From JAWCNN01 sp038848005 (GTDB taxonomy: Archaea > Thermoproteota > Bathyarchaeia > Bathyarchaeales > Bathycorpusculaceae): a stretch of DNA of 56,277 nucleotides. The stretch is taken from the NCBI GenBank assembly GCA_038848005.1, contig JAWCNZ010000006.1, forward strand, positions 1 to 56,277, in the 5' to 3' direction. Shown one piece after another: positions 1 through 7,142 of the stretch. A model generated the notes under the pieces. That model saw nothing but the letters and a program-made list of their open reading frames with translations, did no database searches and had not been told where the DNA came from. The translations under genes were made by a program, and so were the position numbers. Every line of letters starts with the position of its first letter. Position 1 is the stretch's first letter.

Positions 1-83
1 GAGGCTCCTCCTGGACCACAGCACCCCCCAGAGAATGGATCGTTCTCGTAGATTTCTATCATGATTTTGTTTTGCTTATTCAT
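1..83 (-). CDS. Small Cys-rich protein with CCGPG motif, partial (C-terminus outside window)
   Basis: The minus strand opens with ATG at 83, directly after the TGA of the permease gene (86-84), and stays open for 27 codons to the window edge. The visible start reads MNKQNKIMIEIYEN and is followed by a CCGPGG motif. Adjacent cysteines so near the N-terminus suggest a metal- or metalloid-binding or redox role. The zero-gap arrangement implies co-translation with the permease. The family is not recognised; an ArsD-like or thioredoxin-like protein is possible but not shown. Confidence 0.55.
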   Translation of the reverse strand, partial: MNKQNKIMIEIYENDPFSGGCCGPGGA

Positions 84-1004
84 TCAAACACCCCATGATA
101 TCGCATTAAGGAGATAACCTGTTACTATGCTCCCCAAAATCATCATTATTATGAAGAATGCTATGAATTTTTTCTTAAACATGCCTGAAAGCATGATTAA
201 TTCTGGCGGGCTTATCGCAGTGGCAGTTATTAGAAAGGCTATTACGGCTCCCGCGCTTAATCCTTTAAGGTACAGGGAGTAAACGATGGGGATTACTGGT
301 ATTATGCTTACGTAGAGCGGAACTCCAATTAAAGCTGCGATGATCACTGCGAGAACATTTGATCCTCCAGCATAGGTTGCAATAAATTCGGAGGGCACAA
401 GTCCATAGATGAATGCCCCGATGACGCTGCCAATAATGATGTAGGCGGCTAGCTTACGGAAGAAATCAAAGGAGTATTTGGCTGCACGTTTAACTTTAAC
501 CTTGAAGCCAACTTTAACAGCTTCGGCAGCTTCACTGCTCGCGGTGTTGATCATTCCAAATGGTATTAGAAGAGGCTTCACTTCGTCTTGCCATCCGAGC
601 TTTTCAACAAGAACCCCGCTTAGTAGGGCTATTACGGCTCCAGCAAGGCAGAAGGTTAAGGCAAGTGTCCAGCCGAAAATGGGTGCCAACACGATTGCAA
701 CTTCGATCGGATAGGGCGACGCGAACAAGAAAGCGGTCAAAACGCCTATTGGGATTCCTGCCGTAATCATCCCAGCGAGCACGGGGATTGTTGAGCACGA
801 ACAGAAAGGTGTTATAAAACCGAAAACAACAGCCAACAATAAGCCAATAAAACCTTTTCCACCCGTCAAGTACCTCTTAAGGGTTTCCGTAGAAATATAT
901 TCAAGAGCCAAACCAGCAAAAAAGGTAACAATAAGGAAAAGTGGGATAAGCTCAATTAAAATAGTGACAAGAAAGTATGCAGCATTCGTCAACACATCAG
1001 TCAT
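84..1004 (-). CDS. Permease of the ArsP/DUF318 family
   Basis: Integral membrane protein of about 306 residues with roughly eight hydrophobic segments. The FITPFCSCSTIPV motif near residue 65 is the signature of the ArsP/DUF318 permease family, whose characterised members export trivalent organoarsenicals; the conserved cysteines there bind metalloid. A second family region (VSIIPVIPIVYSL) lies near the C-terminus. AGGAGG (1011-1016) abuts the ATG at 1010 but sits 6 nt before the ATG at 1004, so the latter (MTDVLTN) is the better start. The gene is followed without a gap by a CCGPG protein and preceded by a perfect palindrome at 1037-1057. The substrate is unproven. Confidence 0.85.
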   Translation of the reverse strand: MTDVLTNAAYFLVTILIELIPLFLIVTFFAGLALEYISTETLKRYLTGGKGFIGLLLAVVFGFITPFCSCSTIPVLAGMITAGIPIGVLTAFLFASPYPIEVAIVLAPIFGWTLALTFCLAGAVIALLSGVLVEKLGWQDEVKPLLIPFGMINTASSEAAEAVKVGFKVKVKRAAKYSFDFFRKLAAYIIIGSVIGAFIYGLVPSEFIATYAGGSNVLAVIIAALIGVPLYVSIIPVIPIVYSLYLKGLSAGAVIAFLITATAISPPELIMLSGMFKKKFIAFFIIMMILGSIVTGYLLNAISWGV

Positions 1005-1036
1005 AGCCATCCTCCTAATGGTCTAAGGAAGCCTAC

Positions 1037-1057
1037 ATATATAGGACTCCTATATAT
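1037..1057. promoter_or_regulatory. Perfect 10+1+10 palindrome, candidate operator of the permease operon
   Basis: Arm atatatagga (1037-1046), a central c, then the exact reverse complement tcctatatat (1048-1057). It lies 32-53 nt upstream of the permease start, where the archaeal TATA box is expected, and the arms are themselves TATA-like. A dimeric repressor such as an ArsR-type protein would be a natural ligand, but no regulator gene is visible nearby, so the function is inferred. Confidence 0.5.
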
Positions 1058-1214
1058 TATTTACTCATCCTATACCGTATTCTCCATAATCAACTCTATA
1101 CTTGTTGAATTTGATGTCGCAGAACTTGCTAGCGATTGAAGGTAGAAACGCATGATGTAACCCAAGTGGCCGCCCCTTAGCAGTAAAATCAAGCAATCAT
1201 CCTTTCCCTAAAAT

Positions 1215-1240
1215 GTTCTTTTAATCGCTGTTAAGAGAAC
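1215..1240. repeat. Inverted repeat in the 342-nt gap between permease and beta-helix genes
   Basis: Arms gttcttttaa (1215-1224) and ttaagagaac (1231-1240) pair over 10 positions, one of them G-T, around a 6-nt loop tcgctg. The rest of the gap (1005-1346) holds the palindrome at 1037-1057 and no gene I can support. The hairpin could be an operator or a decayed element end. It shares the TTAA-N6-TTAA centre with the inverted repeat at 2684-2715. Confidence 0.4.
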
Positions 1241-1346
1241 GTTTGCTTTTGAATTTATGGAAAATTAAGGAACATCTAATGTAAACTGACTTTCAATGTT
1301 TTAGATTTTTGTGAAAAGTTTTTAATTAGGGTATGCGTCTATTAGC

Positions 1347-2477
1347 TTGCGAGGAAAATTTGTGGATAAAAGTTACAGAATAGCTCTAATTGCAATTTTG
1401 GCAGCACTTTTGCTGTTCGGCTTGTCCTTAGTGGTTAACGTTAAAACCGTCAAGGCTTGGAGTGGCACCATAACCATTAGGGCGGATGGAACTATAGAAC
1501 CGTCTGACGCGCCGATAATAACCTACGACCGCGTTACTTACACATTGACTGGCAACATAACAACCTCCGGCGATGGCATTGACGTGGAGCGAAACAACAT
1601 TATAATTGATGGGGCTGGCTACACCATAGAAGGAAGCGGCGGGGCAGCTGGAATATACCTTTTGGAAGTTGAGAACGTAATAGTTAAAAACGTAATTATC
1701 ACGAGCTTTGACTATGGAATCTGGCTTGAAGGCGCCGTCAACTGCGCCATAATCGGCAATACATTGATGAACAATGTGGAGAACGGAATGGAAATCTGGT
1801 GGGAATCCACCAACAACCGCATAATTGGCAACAACATAATAAACAACCTCTTTGCTGGCATAAACATTGGAGATGAGTCGAGCTACAACACTTTTTATCA
1901 TAATAACTTTATGGACAATGGAAAGCATGTAACAAGCTATGATTCAATAAACTTTTGGAGCGGCGGCTATCCATCCGAAGGTAACTATTGGGACGATTAT
2001 GAAGGCGAAGACGCCGACGGGGATGGAATAGGCGACACGCCATACTATATCGCAGAAGAAAACTTTGACAATTATCCCCTGATGAGTCCCTTCAGAAGCT
2101 TCGAAACTCCGCTAGGCTTCAATGTTGACATAGTTTCCAACTCAACAATAGACTATTTCCAATACTTCACCTCCAACGGAACAATTGTAATACATGCCTC
2201 TGCATCGCAAATAGGGCAGACCCACGGGTACTGCAGAATCACAATACCCCACAGCCTTATGCAACCGCCATTCATCATAAAAGTAAACGACGTTCAAGTG
2301 GAGTACACGCCGATATTTGAAAATGAAACACTAAGCATCATCTATTTTACCTACCCCCACTCAACAGTGGAAATAACAATAGTTCCAGAATTCCAAACAC
2401 TTATGACGCTTTTGCCTTTGTTAATGCTTTCCACAACCCCAATAATCATCTGGCGGAAAAGAGGAAGGCACTGCTGA
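1347..2477 (+). CDS. Secreted right-handed beta-helix (NosD-like) protein, membrane-anchored
   Basis: About 376 residues. An N-terminal hydrophobic segment (residues 10-27) reads as a signal peptide. Residues 60-230 hold parallel beta-helix repeats typical of NosD/PbH1 surface proteins, with recurring GNxI and NNxI turns such as IIGNTLMNN and IIGNNIINN. A C-terminal hydrophobic stretch (about 354-370) followed by RKRGRHC would anchor it to the membrane. The start is TTG at 1347; GTG at 1362 is an alternative. Proteins of this type are cell-surface polysaccharide-binding or structural proteins. It lies in the presumed mobile-element-associated left end, so it may be cargo. Confidence 0.75.
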   Translation: MRGKFVDKSYRIALIAILAALLLFGLSLVVNVKTVKAWSGTITIRADGTIEPSDAPIITYDRVTYTLTGNITTSGDGIDVERNNIIIDGAGYTIEGSGGAAGIYLLEVENVIVKNVIITSFDYGIWLEGAVNCAIIGNTLMNNVENGMEIWWESTNNRIIGNNIINNLFAGINIGDESSYNTFYHNNFMDNGKHVTSYDSINFWSGGYPSEGNYWDDYEGEDADGDGIGDTPYYIAEENFDNYPLMSPFRSFETPLGFNVDIVSNSTIDYFQYFTSNGTIVIHASASQIGQTHGYCRITIPHSLMQPPFIIKVNDVQVEYTPIFENETLSIIYFTYPHSTVEITIVPEFQTLMTLLPLLMLSTTPIIIWRKRGRHC

Positions 2478-2683
2478 AGGGGTTAAGCCACGGCGAAAGA
2501 ATCGAATTTGACGATAAAAAGGGGATAGGGTGTGGCTATTCTGCTAATTTAAAGTAGGATATGTCGTTTATTGAGGCTTTTCTTTCGCTGGGCGGTTTGA
2601 AAACGACTTCCCCACTTCATTTCTATGTAGGCTTTGTCTTTTTCTGCTCTTGCGCTACACATGAATGGACCCCTTGTCTAATG

Positions 2684-2715
2684 ATGGTTCCATTAATTGC
2701 AGTTAATGGAACCAT
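2684..2715. repeat. Perfect 13-bp inverted repeat with 6-nt loop in the gap 2478-2860
   Basis: Arm atggttccattaa (2684-2696), loop ttgcag, then its exact reverse complement (2703-2715). It sits about 145 nt upstream of the int(N)-like fragment. A short open frame crosses the region (2561-2833) but shows no recognisable protein and reads through the hairpin, so I do not call it. Apart from this hairpin I see nothing else in 2478-2860. Confidence 0.5.
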
Positions 2716-2993
2716 TATATTTATGAATGTTAAGAGTTCATGTGAGATTTTATTTAATGAATGTAACGTTGTTGTTGGGGTATGGTTAATTCTACGTGAT
2801 CTTTTTAAAGTTTGGGTGCAAGATATTTTGTGAAGAGTATAAATGGGAGTTGTGGTGAAAATGCCCAAAGAAGGTTTTACGGGTATATGCCTAAAAACAG
2901 AAGTCGCTGAACTGCTTAGAGCCAAAGCAAAAGAAGCCAAAATGGGAATAAACGATTATCTGACGGAAATTTTAATGAAAATGCCCCTAAATA

Positions 2994-3037
2994 GGCCTTT
3001 CGAGCCGGAGACGCGGGTCCGAATCCCGCCCGGAGCA
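2994..3037 (+). mobile_element. 3' fragment of tRNA-Glu(TTC): probable attachment site (end of an integrated element)
   Basis: These 44 nt match the 3' part of an archaeal tRNA-Glu. In order: the last three bases of the anticodon 5' stem (ggc), the loop ctttcga with TTC anticodon, stem gccgg, variable agac, T-stem gcggg, a 7-nt loop, cccgc, then acceptor strand ccggagc and discriminator A. No matching 5' half (gctccgg and D-arm) lies upstream. The T-loop reads tccgaat instead of ttcgaat, one base off, consistent with release from selection. The break falls in the anticodon stem, a common crossover region for archaeal tyrosine integrases. The element should extend leftwards, with the intact tRNA-Glu beyond base 1. 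Confidence 0.7.
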
Positions 3038-3160
3038 CTTTTACCAGCAAATTTGTGCGCCTCTACCTGCACGAAGCGCTTCATTATTAAGATTCTGTTC
3101 CGACAAAATTTTTGTCATATTAATATTTTTGTTATTTTTGTTCATATTTATCCGACAGTT

Positions 3161-3170
3161 TTATATATAA
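3161..3170 (+). promoter_or_regulatory. TATA box and ribosome binding site of the Fae-Hps gene
   Basis: ttatatataa (3161-3170) is a strong archaeal TATA box that would start transcription near 3190. GGTGAT (3193-3198) then lies 5 nt before the GTG start at 3204, so the untranslated leader is very short. Confidence 0.6.
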
Positions 3171-3203
3171 CTTCGACAGCATTATAATTTGTGGTGATTT
3201 AAC

Positions 3204-4658
3204 GTGTCGGAGCGTGACGTCAAGAAGCCTGCGACAAGAGAGGAGTTTATTAAAATGTTGATGGAGGCCGCTAAGAGAGACGTGAAAATTCGCAGTTTAG
3301 CTAAGGGTAAGCCGACAAAACCTACAGTTTCTGGTACGGCTAAGGTTTTGAATGTGCATAGGGATACGCTTTATGCTTGGCTGAAGGAGTTTAATGTCGA
3401 TTTTGATGAGGTTTCTAGGCAGTTGCCAGCGGATGTTCTGTCGGAAAGTGTGGAGGCGCAAAGGCATACTTATTTGATTGGTGAGGCGCTTGTGGGAGAA
3501 GGCAACGAAGTTGCGCATATTGACCTTTTGATAGGTGACAAGGATGGACCTGTTGGGGAGGCTTTTGCGGCTGGTCTTTCCAGTTTGTCTATGGGGCATA
3601 CGCCTTTGCTGGCGGTTATAAGGCCTAATCTTCCGCCTAAGCCGCATACGTTGTTGGTGCCGAAGGTTACTGTGAAAAGCCTTGAAGATGCGAATAAGGT
3701 TTTTGGGCCAGCGCAGGCTGCTGTGGCGAAGGCTGTTGCGGATGCTGTTGAGGAGGGTATTATTCCTAAGGAGAAGGTGGATGATTGGGTTGTGGTGTGT
3801 AGTGTTTTTGTGCATCCGCAGGCGAGTGATTATCGCAAGATATATCATTATAATTATGGGGCGACTAAGTTGGCTTTGAAGAGGGCGTTGTCGAAGTATC
3901 CTTCTTTGGAAAAGGTTTTTTACGATAAGGATAGGGCTAAACATCCGATAATGGGTTTCAGAGTGCCGCGTCTTTGGAGACCGCCGTATCTGCAGATTTC
4001 CTTGGACATACCAGACTTGGAAAGAACAAAGAAGATTGTAGCGCAAATCCCAAAAAGCGACAGGATTATACTGGAGGCTGGAACGCCTCTTATTAAGAGG
4101 TATGGAACAAAGGTGATAAGCGACTTGCGAGAAGTTGCCAGAGACACTTTTGTGATTGCGGATTTGAAAACTTTGGATGTTGGTAAGGTTGAAGTGGATT
4201 TGGCTTATGACGAAACTGCAGATGCGGTAATAGCCGCTGGGTTAGCGCCAGAAGAAACGCTTGACGCGTTTGTTCATGAGGCTAAAAGGCTTGGGATATA
4301 TGCGGCGGTTGACATGTTAAACGTGGAAGACCCCGTTAAAAAGCTTAGGGCGCTTAAGGAGTTTCCCGACATAATTATGATACATAGAGGGATAGACCAG
4401 GAAACTGGAAGGACTGTTGGGTTAGACCTTATAGGGGAATTGCGGAAAACTTTTGGCGACAAGCGGTTTTTGATTGCTGTGGCTGGGGGGATAGTGCCTG
4501 AAACTGCGAAGGAAGCTTTGGAGAGAGGTGCCGACATAATTGTTGTGGGGAGATATGTGACTCAATCGAAGGATATTGAACGGGCTGTTAGAGACTTCCT
4601 TGAGTTGACACCTTCAATGCGAGAAGATGTGGACTTATTCAGAGTTCACGTGGAATAG
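3204..4658 (+). CDS. fae-hps: HTH-Fae-Hps fusion: formaldehyde-activating enzyme / 3-hexulose-6-phosphate synthase
   Basis: 484 residues. Residues 1-85 are an extra N-terminal region with a helix-turn-helix pattern at about 41-65 (TVSGTAKVLNVHRDTLYAWL). Residues 88-245 are formaldehyde-activating enzyme, joining formaldehyde to tetrahydromethanopterin; H105 in EVAHIDL matches the catalytic histidine. Residues 262-470 are hexulose-6-phosphate synthase of the KDGP-aldolase type, with LDIPDLE, EAGTPLIKRYG, ADLKTLD (319-325) and a GGI/VGR phosphate site. In archaea lacking an oxidative pentose pathway the enzyme runs in reverse, making ribulose 5-phosphate and formaldehyde that Fae captures. Plain archaeal Fae-Hps is about 390 residues, so the N-terminal domain is additional. 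GTG start with GGTGAT 5 nt upstream. Confidence 0.92.
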   Translation: MSERDVKKPATREEFIKMLMEAAKRDVKIRSLAKGKPTKPTVSGTAKVLNVHRDTLYAWLKEFNVDFDEVSRQLPADVLSESVEAQRHTYLIGEALVGEGNEVAHIDLLIGDKDGPVGEAFAAGLSSLSMGHTPLLAVIRPNLPPKPHTLLVPKVTVKSLEDANKVFGPAQAAVAKAVADAVEEGIIPKEKVDDWVVVCSVFVHPQASDYRKIYHYNYGATKLALKRALSKYPSLEKVFYDKDRAKHPIMGFRVPRLWRPPYLQISLDIPDLERTKKIVAQIPKSDRIILEAGTPLIKRYGTKVISDLREVARDTFVIADLKTLDVGKVEVDLAYDETADAVIAAGLAPEETLDAFVHEAKRLGIYAAVDMLNVEDPVKKLRALKEFPDIIMIHRGIDQETGRTVGLDLIGELRKTFGDKRFLIAVAGGIVPETAKEALERGADIIVVGRYVTQSKDIERAVRDFLELTPSMREDVDLFRVHVE

Positions 4659-4762
4659 CATCTTCCCTCTCCATTTTGTTTTGTTGTTGGCAATTGATTC
4701 CATAAATCCTTAATAGAGAGAATTTTAACACTCATAACACTAGGGCTGGGGTTCGGTCGTTA

Positions 4763-5206
4763 ATGGCTAAGTTTAAGGTGATAGTTTCAGACATTGAAAC
4801 TGGAACGTCCAAGGCTGTTGAGCTTGAAGGAGCGCGGGCGGTTCCATTAATTGGAAAGAAAATAGGCGAAGTGCTTGACGGGTCGGTTGTGGATTTGCCT
4901 GGCTATAAAGTGCAGATTACTGGCGGTTCTGATAAGGATGGTTTTCCAATGAGACCAAACGTTCACGGTGGAGTTCGCAGGCAAGTGATATTGAGTGGCG
5001 GAACGGGGTTTAATCCTCCAAGTGAGGGGGCGAGAAGGCGCAAGACAGTTCGTGGAAATGTAATTACGGATGAGATTGTTCAAGTGAACATGAAAGTTGT
5101 AGAGAAGCCTACTACACAGCCGAAAGAGAAAAAGCCAAGGGAAGAGAAAGAAGGAGAAGTTGAGGCTAAGTCAGAAGCGCAAACGCAAACGGCAAGTAGT
5201 TCTTGA
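4763..5206 (+). CDS. rps6e: 30S ribosomal protein S6e
   Basis: 147 residues. The S6e core spans about residues 1-115, with ETGTSKAVELEG and the glycine-rich GGSDKDGFPMRPNV segment followed by the basic GARRRKTVRGN. The C-terminal 35 residues are a low-complexity Lys/Glu/Ala tail. The protein belongs to the small subunit near the decoding-side body. As in many archaea it precedes the aIF2 gamma gene, 38 nt downstream. Confidence 0.95.
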   Translation: MAKFKVIVSDIETGTSKAVELEGARAVPLIGKKIGEVLDGSVVDLPGYKVQITGGSDKDGFPMRPNVHGGVRRQVILSGGTGFNPPSEGARRRKTVRGNVITDEIVQVNMKVVEKPTTQPKEKKPREEKEGEVEAKSEAQTQTASSS

Positions 5207-5244
5207 ACGTGTTAACGTTTATTAACTTGTAGATTTAACCCTTT

Positions 5245-6522
5245 ATGGTAATTGTAAATATTATGGGAAATGAGGGAATGAGCGCTGCAAAAGGCGTTTG
5301 CATACCAAAACAGCCTGAAGTGAACATTGGCACTATAGGGCATGTTGACCATGGCAAGACAACTTTAGTGCAAGCGTTAACTGGTGTTTGGGCGGCGAGG
5401 CACAGCGAGGAATTGAAAAGGGGCATAACGATAAAGTTGGGCTATGCGGACACGCCGATTTACAAATGCCCAAGCTGTGAACCGCCAAAAAATTATTCTA
5501 CAAAGCCAGTTTGTCCCAACTGCGGCTCAAAGACAACATTTGCTCGTGCAATAAGTTTTGTGGATGCGCCTGGTCACGAGGCTTTGATGGCGACTATGCT
5601 TTCTGGAGCGGCGATAATGGATGGAGCCATACTTGTAATAGCGGCTGATGAACCGTGTCCTCAACCGCAAACAAGAGAGCATTTGGTGGCGGCTGAGATT
5701 GTTGGCATAAAGAAAATAGTTGTAATACAAAATAAGATTGATATTGTCACTGAGGAAAGGGCACTTGAAAGTTATAGGGAAATCAAGAATTTTGTGAAGG
5801 GAACAATTGCCGAGAACGCTCCGATAATTCCAGTTTCGGCTCAGCGTGGAATAAACATAGACGTTCTTATACAAGCGATTGAAGAGGTTATACCGACGCC
5901 GAAAAGGGATGAGGCTAAGCCTCCGCTTATGTATGTTATCCGCTCATTTGACGTTAACAAGCCTGGCACTCCAATTGAAAAGTTGGAGGGAGGCGTTATT
6001 GGGGGCACAATAATTCAAGGCAAGTTTGCAGTTGGAGATGAAATAGAGATTCGTCCCGGCGTGGCGGTGGAGGGAAAAGGCGTTTACACATCTCTTTCCA
6101 GTCAGATTGTTAGTTTGCATGCTGGTGGAAGAAGCGTGAATGAAGCGCATTGCGGTGGATTGGTAGGTGTTGGAACACTTTTAGACCCGTCATTTTCGAA
6201 GGCTGACGGCTTAACTGGAAACATTGCTGGGAAAACTGGTATGTTACCGCCGACGCTGTCGGAGTTAACATTGGAAACACATATTCTCGAAAGGGCTGTG
6301 GGAACAAAGGAGCTTTTAAAAGTTGAAGGGATAAGCATGAACGAAAACATTCTTTTGCATGTTGGCGCCGCAATAACCCTTGGAAAAGTTGTCGCAGTAA
6401 AAAAGGGAACAGTTACAGTTAAGCTTACCAGACCAGTTTGTACACAAGCTGGTTCGAGGGTTGCCCTAAGCAGAAAAATGGCGGGTAGATGGAGACTCAT
6501 CGGATACGGAATAATAATATAA
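5245..6522 (+). CDS. eif2g: Translation initiation factor aIF2 subunit gamma
   Basis: GTPase core of the ternary complex that brings initiator Met-tRNA to the ribosome. G1 GHVDHGKT (about residues 32-39), switch region KRGITIKLGYAD, a Cys4 zinc knuckle (CPSC and CPNC, about 75-94), G3 DAPGH and G4 NKID are all present, followed by domains II and III. The start is uncertain: ATG 5245, 5263 or 5278 are in frame, and most homologues begin close to the PEVNIG segment, so the first 8-12 residues may be untranslated. The alpha subunit is encoded at 53243-54031; no beta subunit is seen. Confidence 0.95.
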   Translation: MVIVNIMGNEGMSAAKGVCIPKQPEVNIGTIGHVDHGKTTLVQALTGVWAARHSEELKRGITIKLGYADTPIYKCPSCEPPKNYSTKPVCPNCGSKTTFARAISFVDAPGHEALMATMLSGAAIMDGAILVIAADEPCPQPQTREHLVAAEIVGIKKIVVIQNKIDIVTEERALESYREIKNFVKGTIAENAPIIPVSAQRGINIDVLIQAIEEVIPTPKRDEAKPPLMYVIRSFDVNKPGTPIEKLEGGVIGGTIIQGKFAVGDEIEIRPGVAVEGKGVYTSLSSQIVSLHAGGRSVNEAHCGGLVGVGTLLDPSFSKADGLTGNIAGKTGMLPPTLSELTLETHILERAVGTKELLKVEGISMNENILLHVGAAITLGKVVAVKKGTVTVKLTRPVCTQAGSRVALSRKMAGRWRLIGYGIII

Positions 6523-6539
6523 AGCTTAAATTGACGGTG

Positions 6540-6935
6540 TTATTTTGCGAGAAGGTCGGGGTTACATTGAGGACAATTTTTGAGAAATCTAAATTTCGGA
6601 GAGATTCTTTTAACTTTGGGTGCAATGAAAGTGTTGGTTAATATACTTCCGCATGATTTGCAAATGTAAACGGGCATCATGCTTCTTTTCTTATCCCGCC
6701 TATAAGCGTAACAGCCTAAAACGGTTACTGCAACAATCGCCAAAAAGAAAGAGCCGAAAACCAGCCTTAAAAAAGTCCAGTATGGAACAGCCCAGTCGAG
6801 ACTGAAAGTGAGATTATAGTTATAAAGGGTGTGATTAACAATCCAGTCCAATTGTAAAAGGATAATTGCTCCAAAAACTAAAATTCCGTCGATTAGCAAA
6901 AATGGAATGAGTATGTATTCGTTTTTGACATTCAT
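6540..6935 (-). CDS. Small membrane protein with C-terminal zinc-ribbon-like motif, unknown function
   Basis: 131 residues. Two hydrophobic segments (about 8-30 and 55-77) are separated by an aromatic-rich loop, then comes a basic cytosolic part with CKSC (about 92) and CPQC (about 122), a plausible four-cysteine zinc site. The family is not recognised. The gene is encoded against the S6e-aIF2 gamma-PIN-RpoE' direction and breaks an otherwise co-directional translation/transcription cluster. Confidence 0.65.
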   Translation of the reverse strand: MNVKNEYILIPFLLIDGILVFGAIILLQLDWIVNHTLYNYNLTFSLDWAVPYWTFLRLVFGSFFLAIVAVTVLGCYAYRRDKKRSMMPVYICKSCGSILTNTFIAPKVKRISPKFRFLKNCPQCNPDLLAK

Positions 6936-7057
6936 CTTGACCAGTCCATCTAAATAATGGCTAACTTTTGTATTTTAATTATGATGCCCTTTTCATAGCT
7001 GTTTGTTCACTCCCCACGTAGCAGACAACCCTTCTAGCATACTTAAAGCCCTTTTAC

Positions 7058-7103
7058 TTTAAATGTTGTTATCGCCGTCTTCTTTGGAACAACAACATTT
7101 AAA
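7058..7103. repeat. Dispersed 46-bp inverted repeat, copy A
   Basis: Left arm tttaaatgttgtt (7058-7070) and right arm aacaacatttaaa (7091-7103) are perfect reverse complements around a 20-nt spacer. The copy lies in the divergent gap between the minus-strand membrane protein and the PIN gene, 39 nt upstream of the PIN start. Its right TTTAAA could serve as a TATA box. Related 46-bp copies occur at 15247-15292 and 32018-32063. Confidence 0.7.
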
Positions 7104-7142
7104 CTGAATTGAAGATAAAAGAATAATGGACTGATGCAGTAA

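Larger units (their letters stand above)
2861..3187 (+). pseudogene. Integrase N-terminal fragment, int(N)-like, reading through the tRNA att site
   Basis: ATG at 2861 is preceded by GGTGA (2854-2858). The first 38 residues (MPKEGFTGICLKTEV, then a helix AELLRAKAKEAK, then NDYLTEIL) resemble the short N-terminal segment that precedes the att site in some archaeal tyrosine integrases; this resemblance is from memory. The frame then runs into a tRNA-Glu 3' fragment, giving the telltale RVRIPPGA peptide, and continues into unrelated chromosomal sequence. In SSV-type integration the integrase gene is split this way: the N-part abuts the tRNA 3' fragment, and the C-part lies by the intact tRNA, outside this window. 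An alternative is a short ribbon-helix-helix-like protein whose end is accidental. Confidence 0.5.

Noticed and set aside
1110..1290. Protein-like stretches (NLLAIEGRNA, SGRPLAVKSSNHPF) in one frame of the gap before the beta-helix gene
   Set aside because: They are interrupted by several stops and I could not link them to a transposase or other family; a decayed gene is possible but unsupported.
2561..2833. Open frame of 90 codons upstream of the int(N) fragment
   Set aside because: It runs straight through the 13-bp inverted repeat, has odd composition with many Cys and Phe, no ribosome binding site and no recognisable motif.
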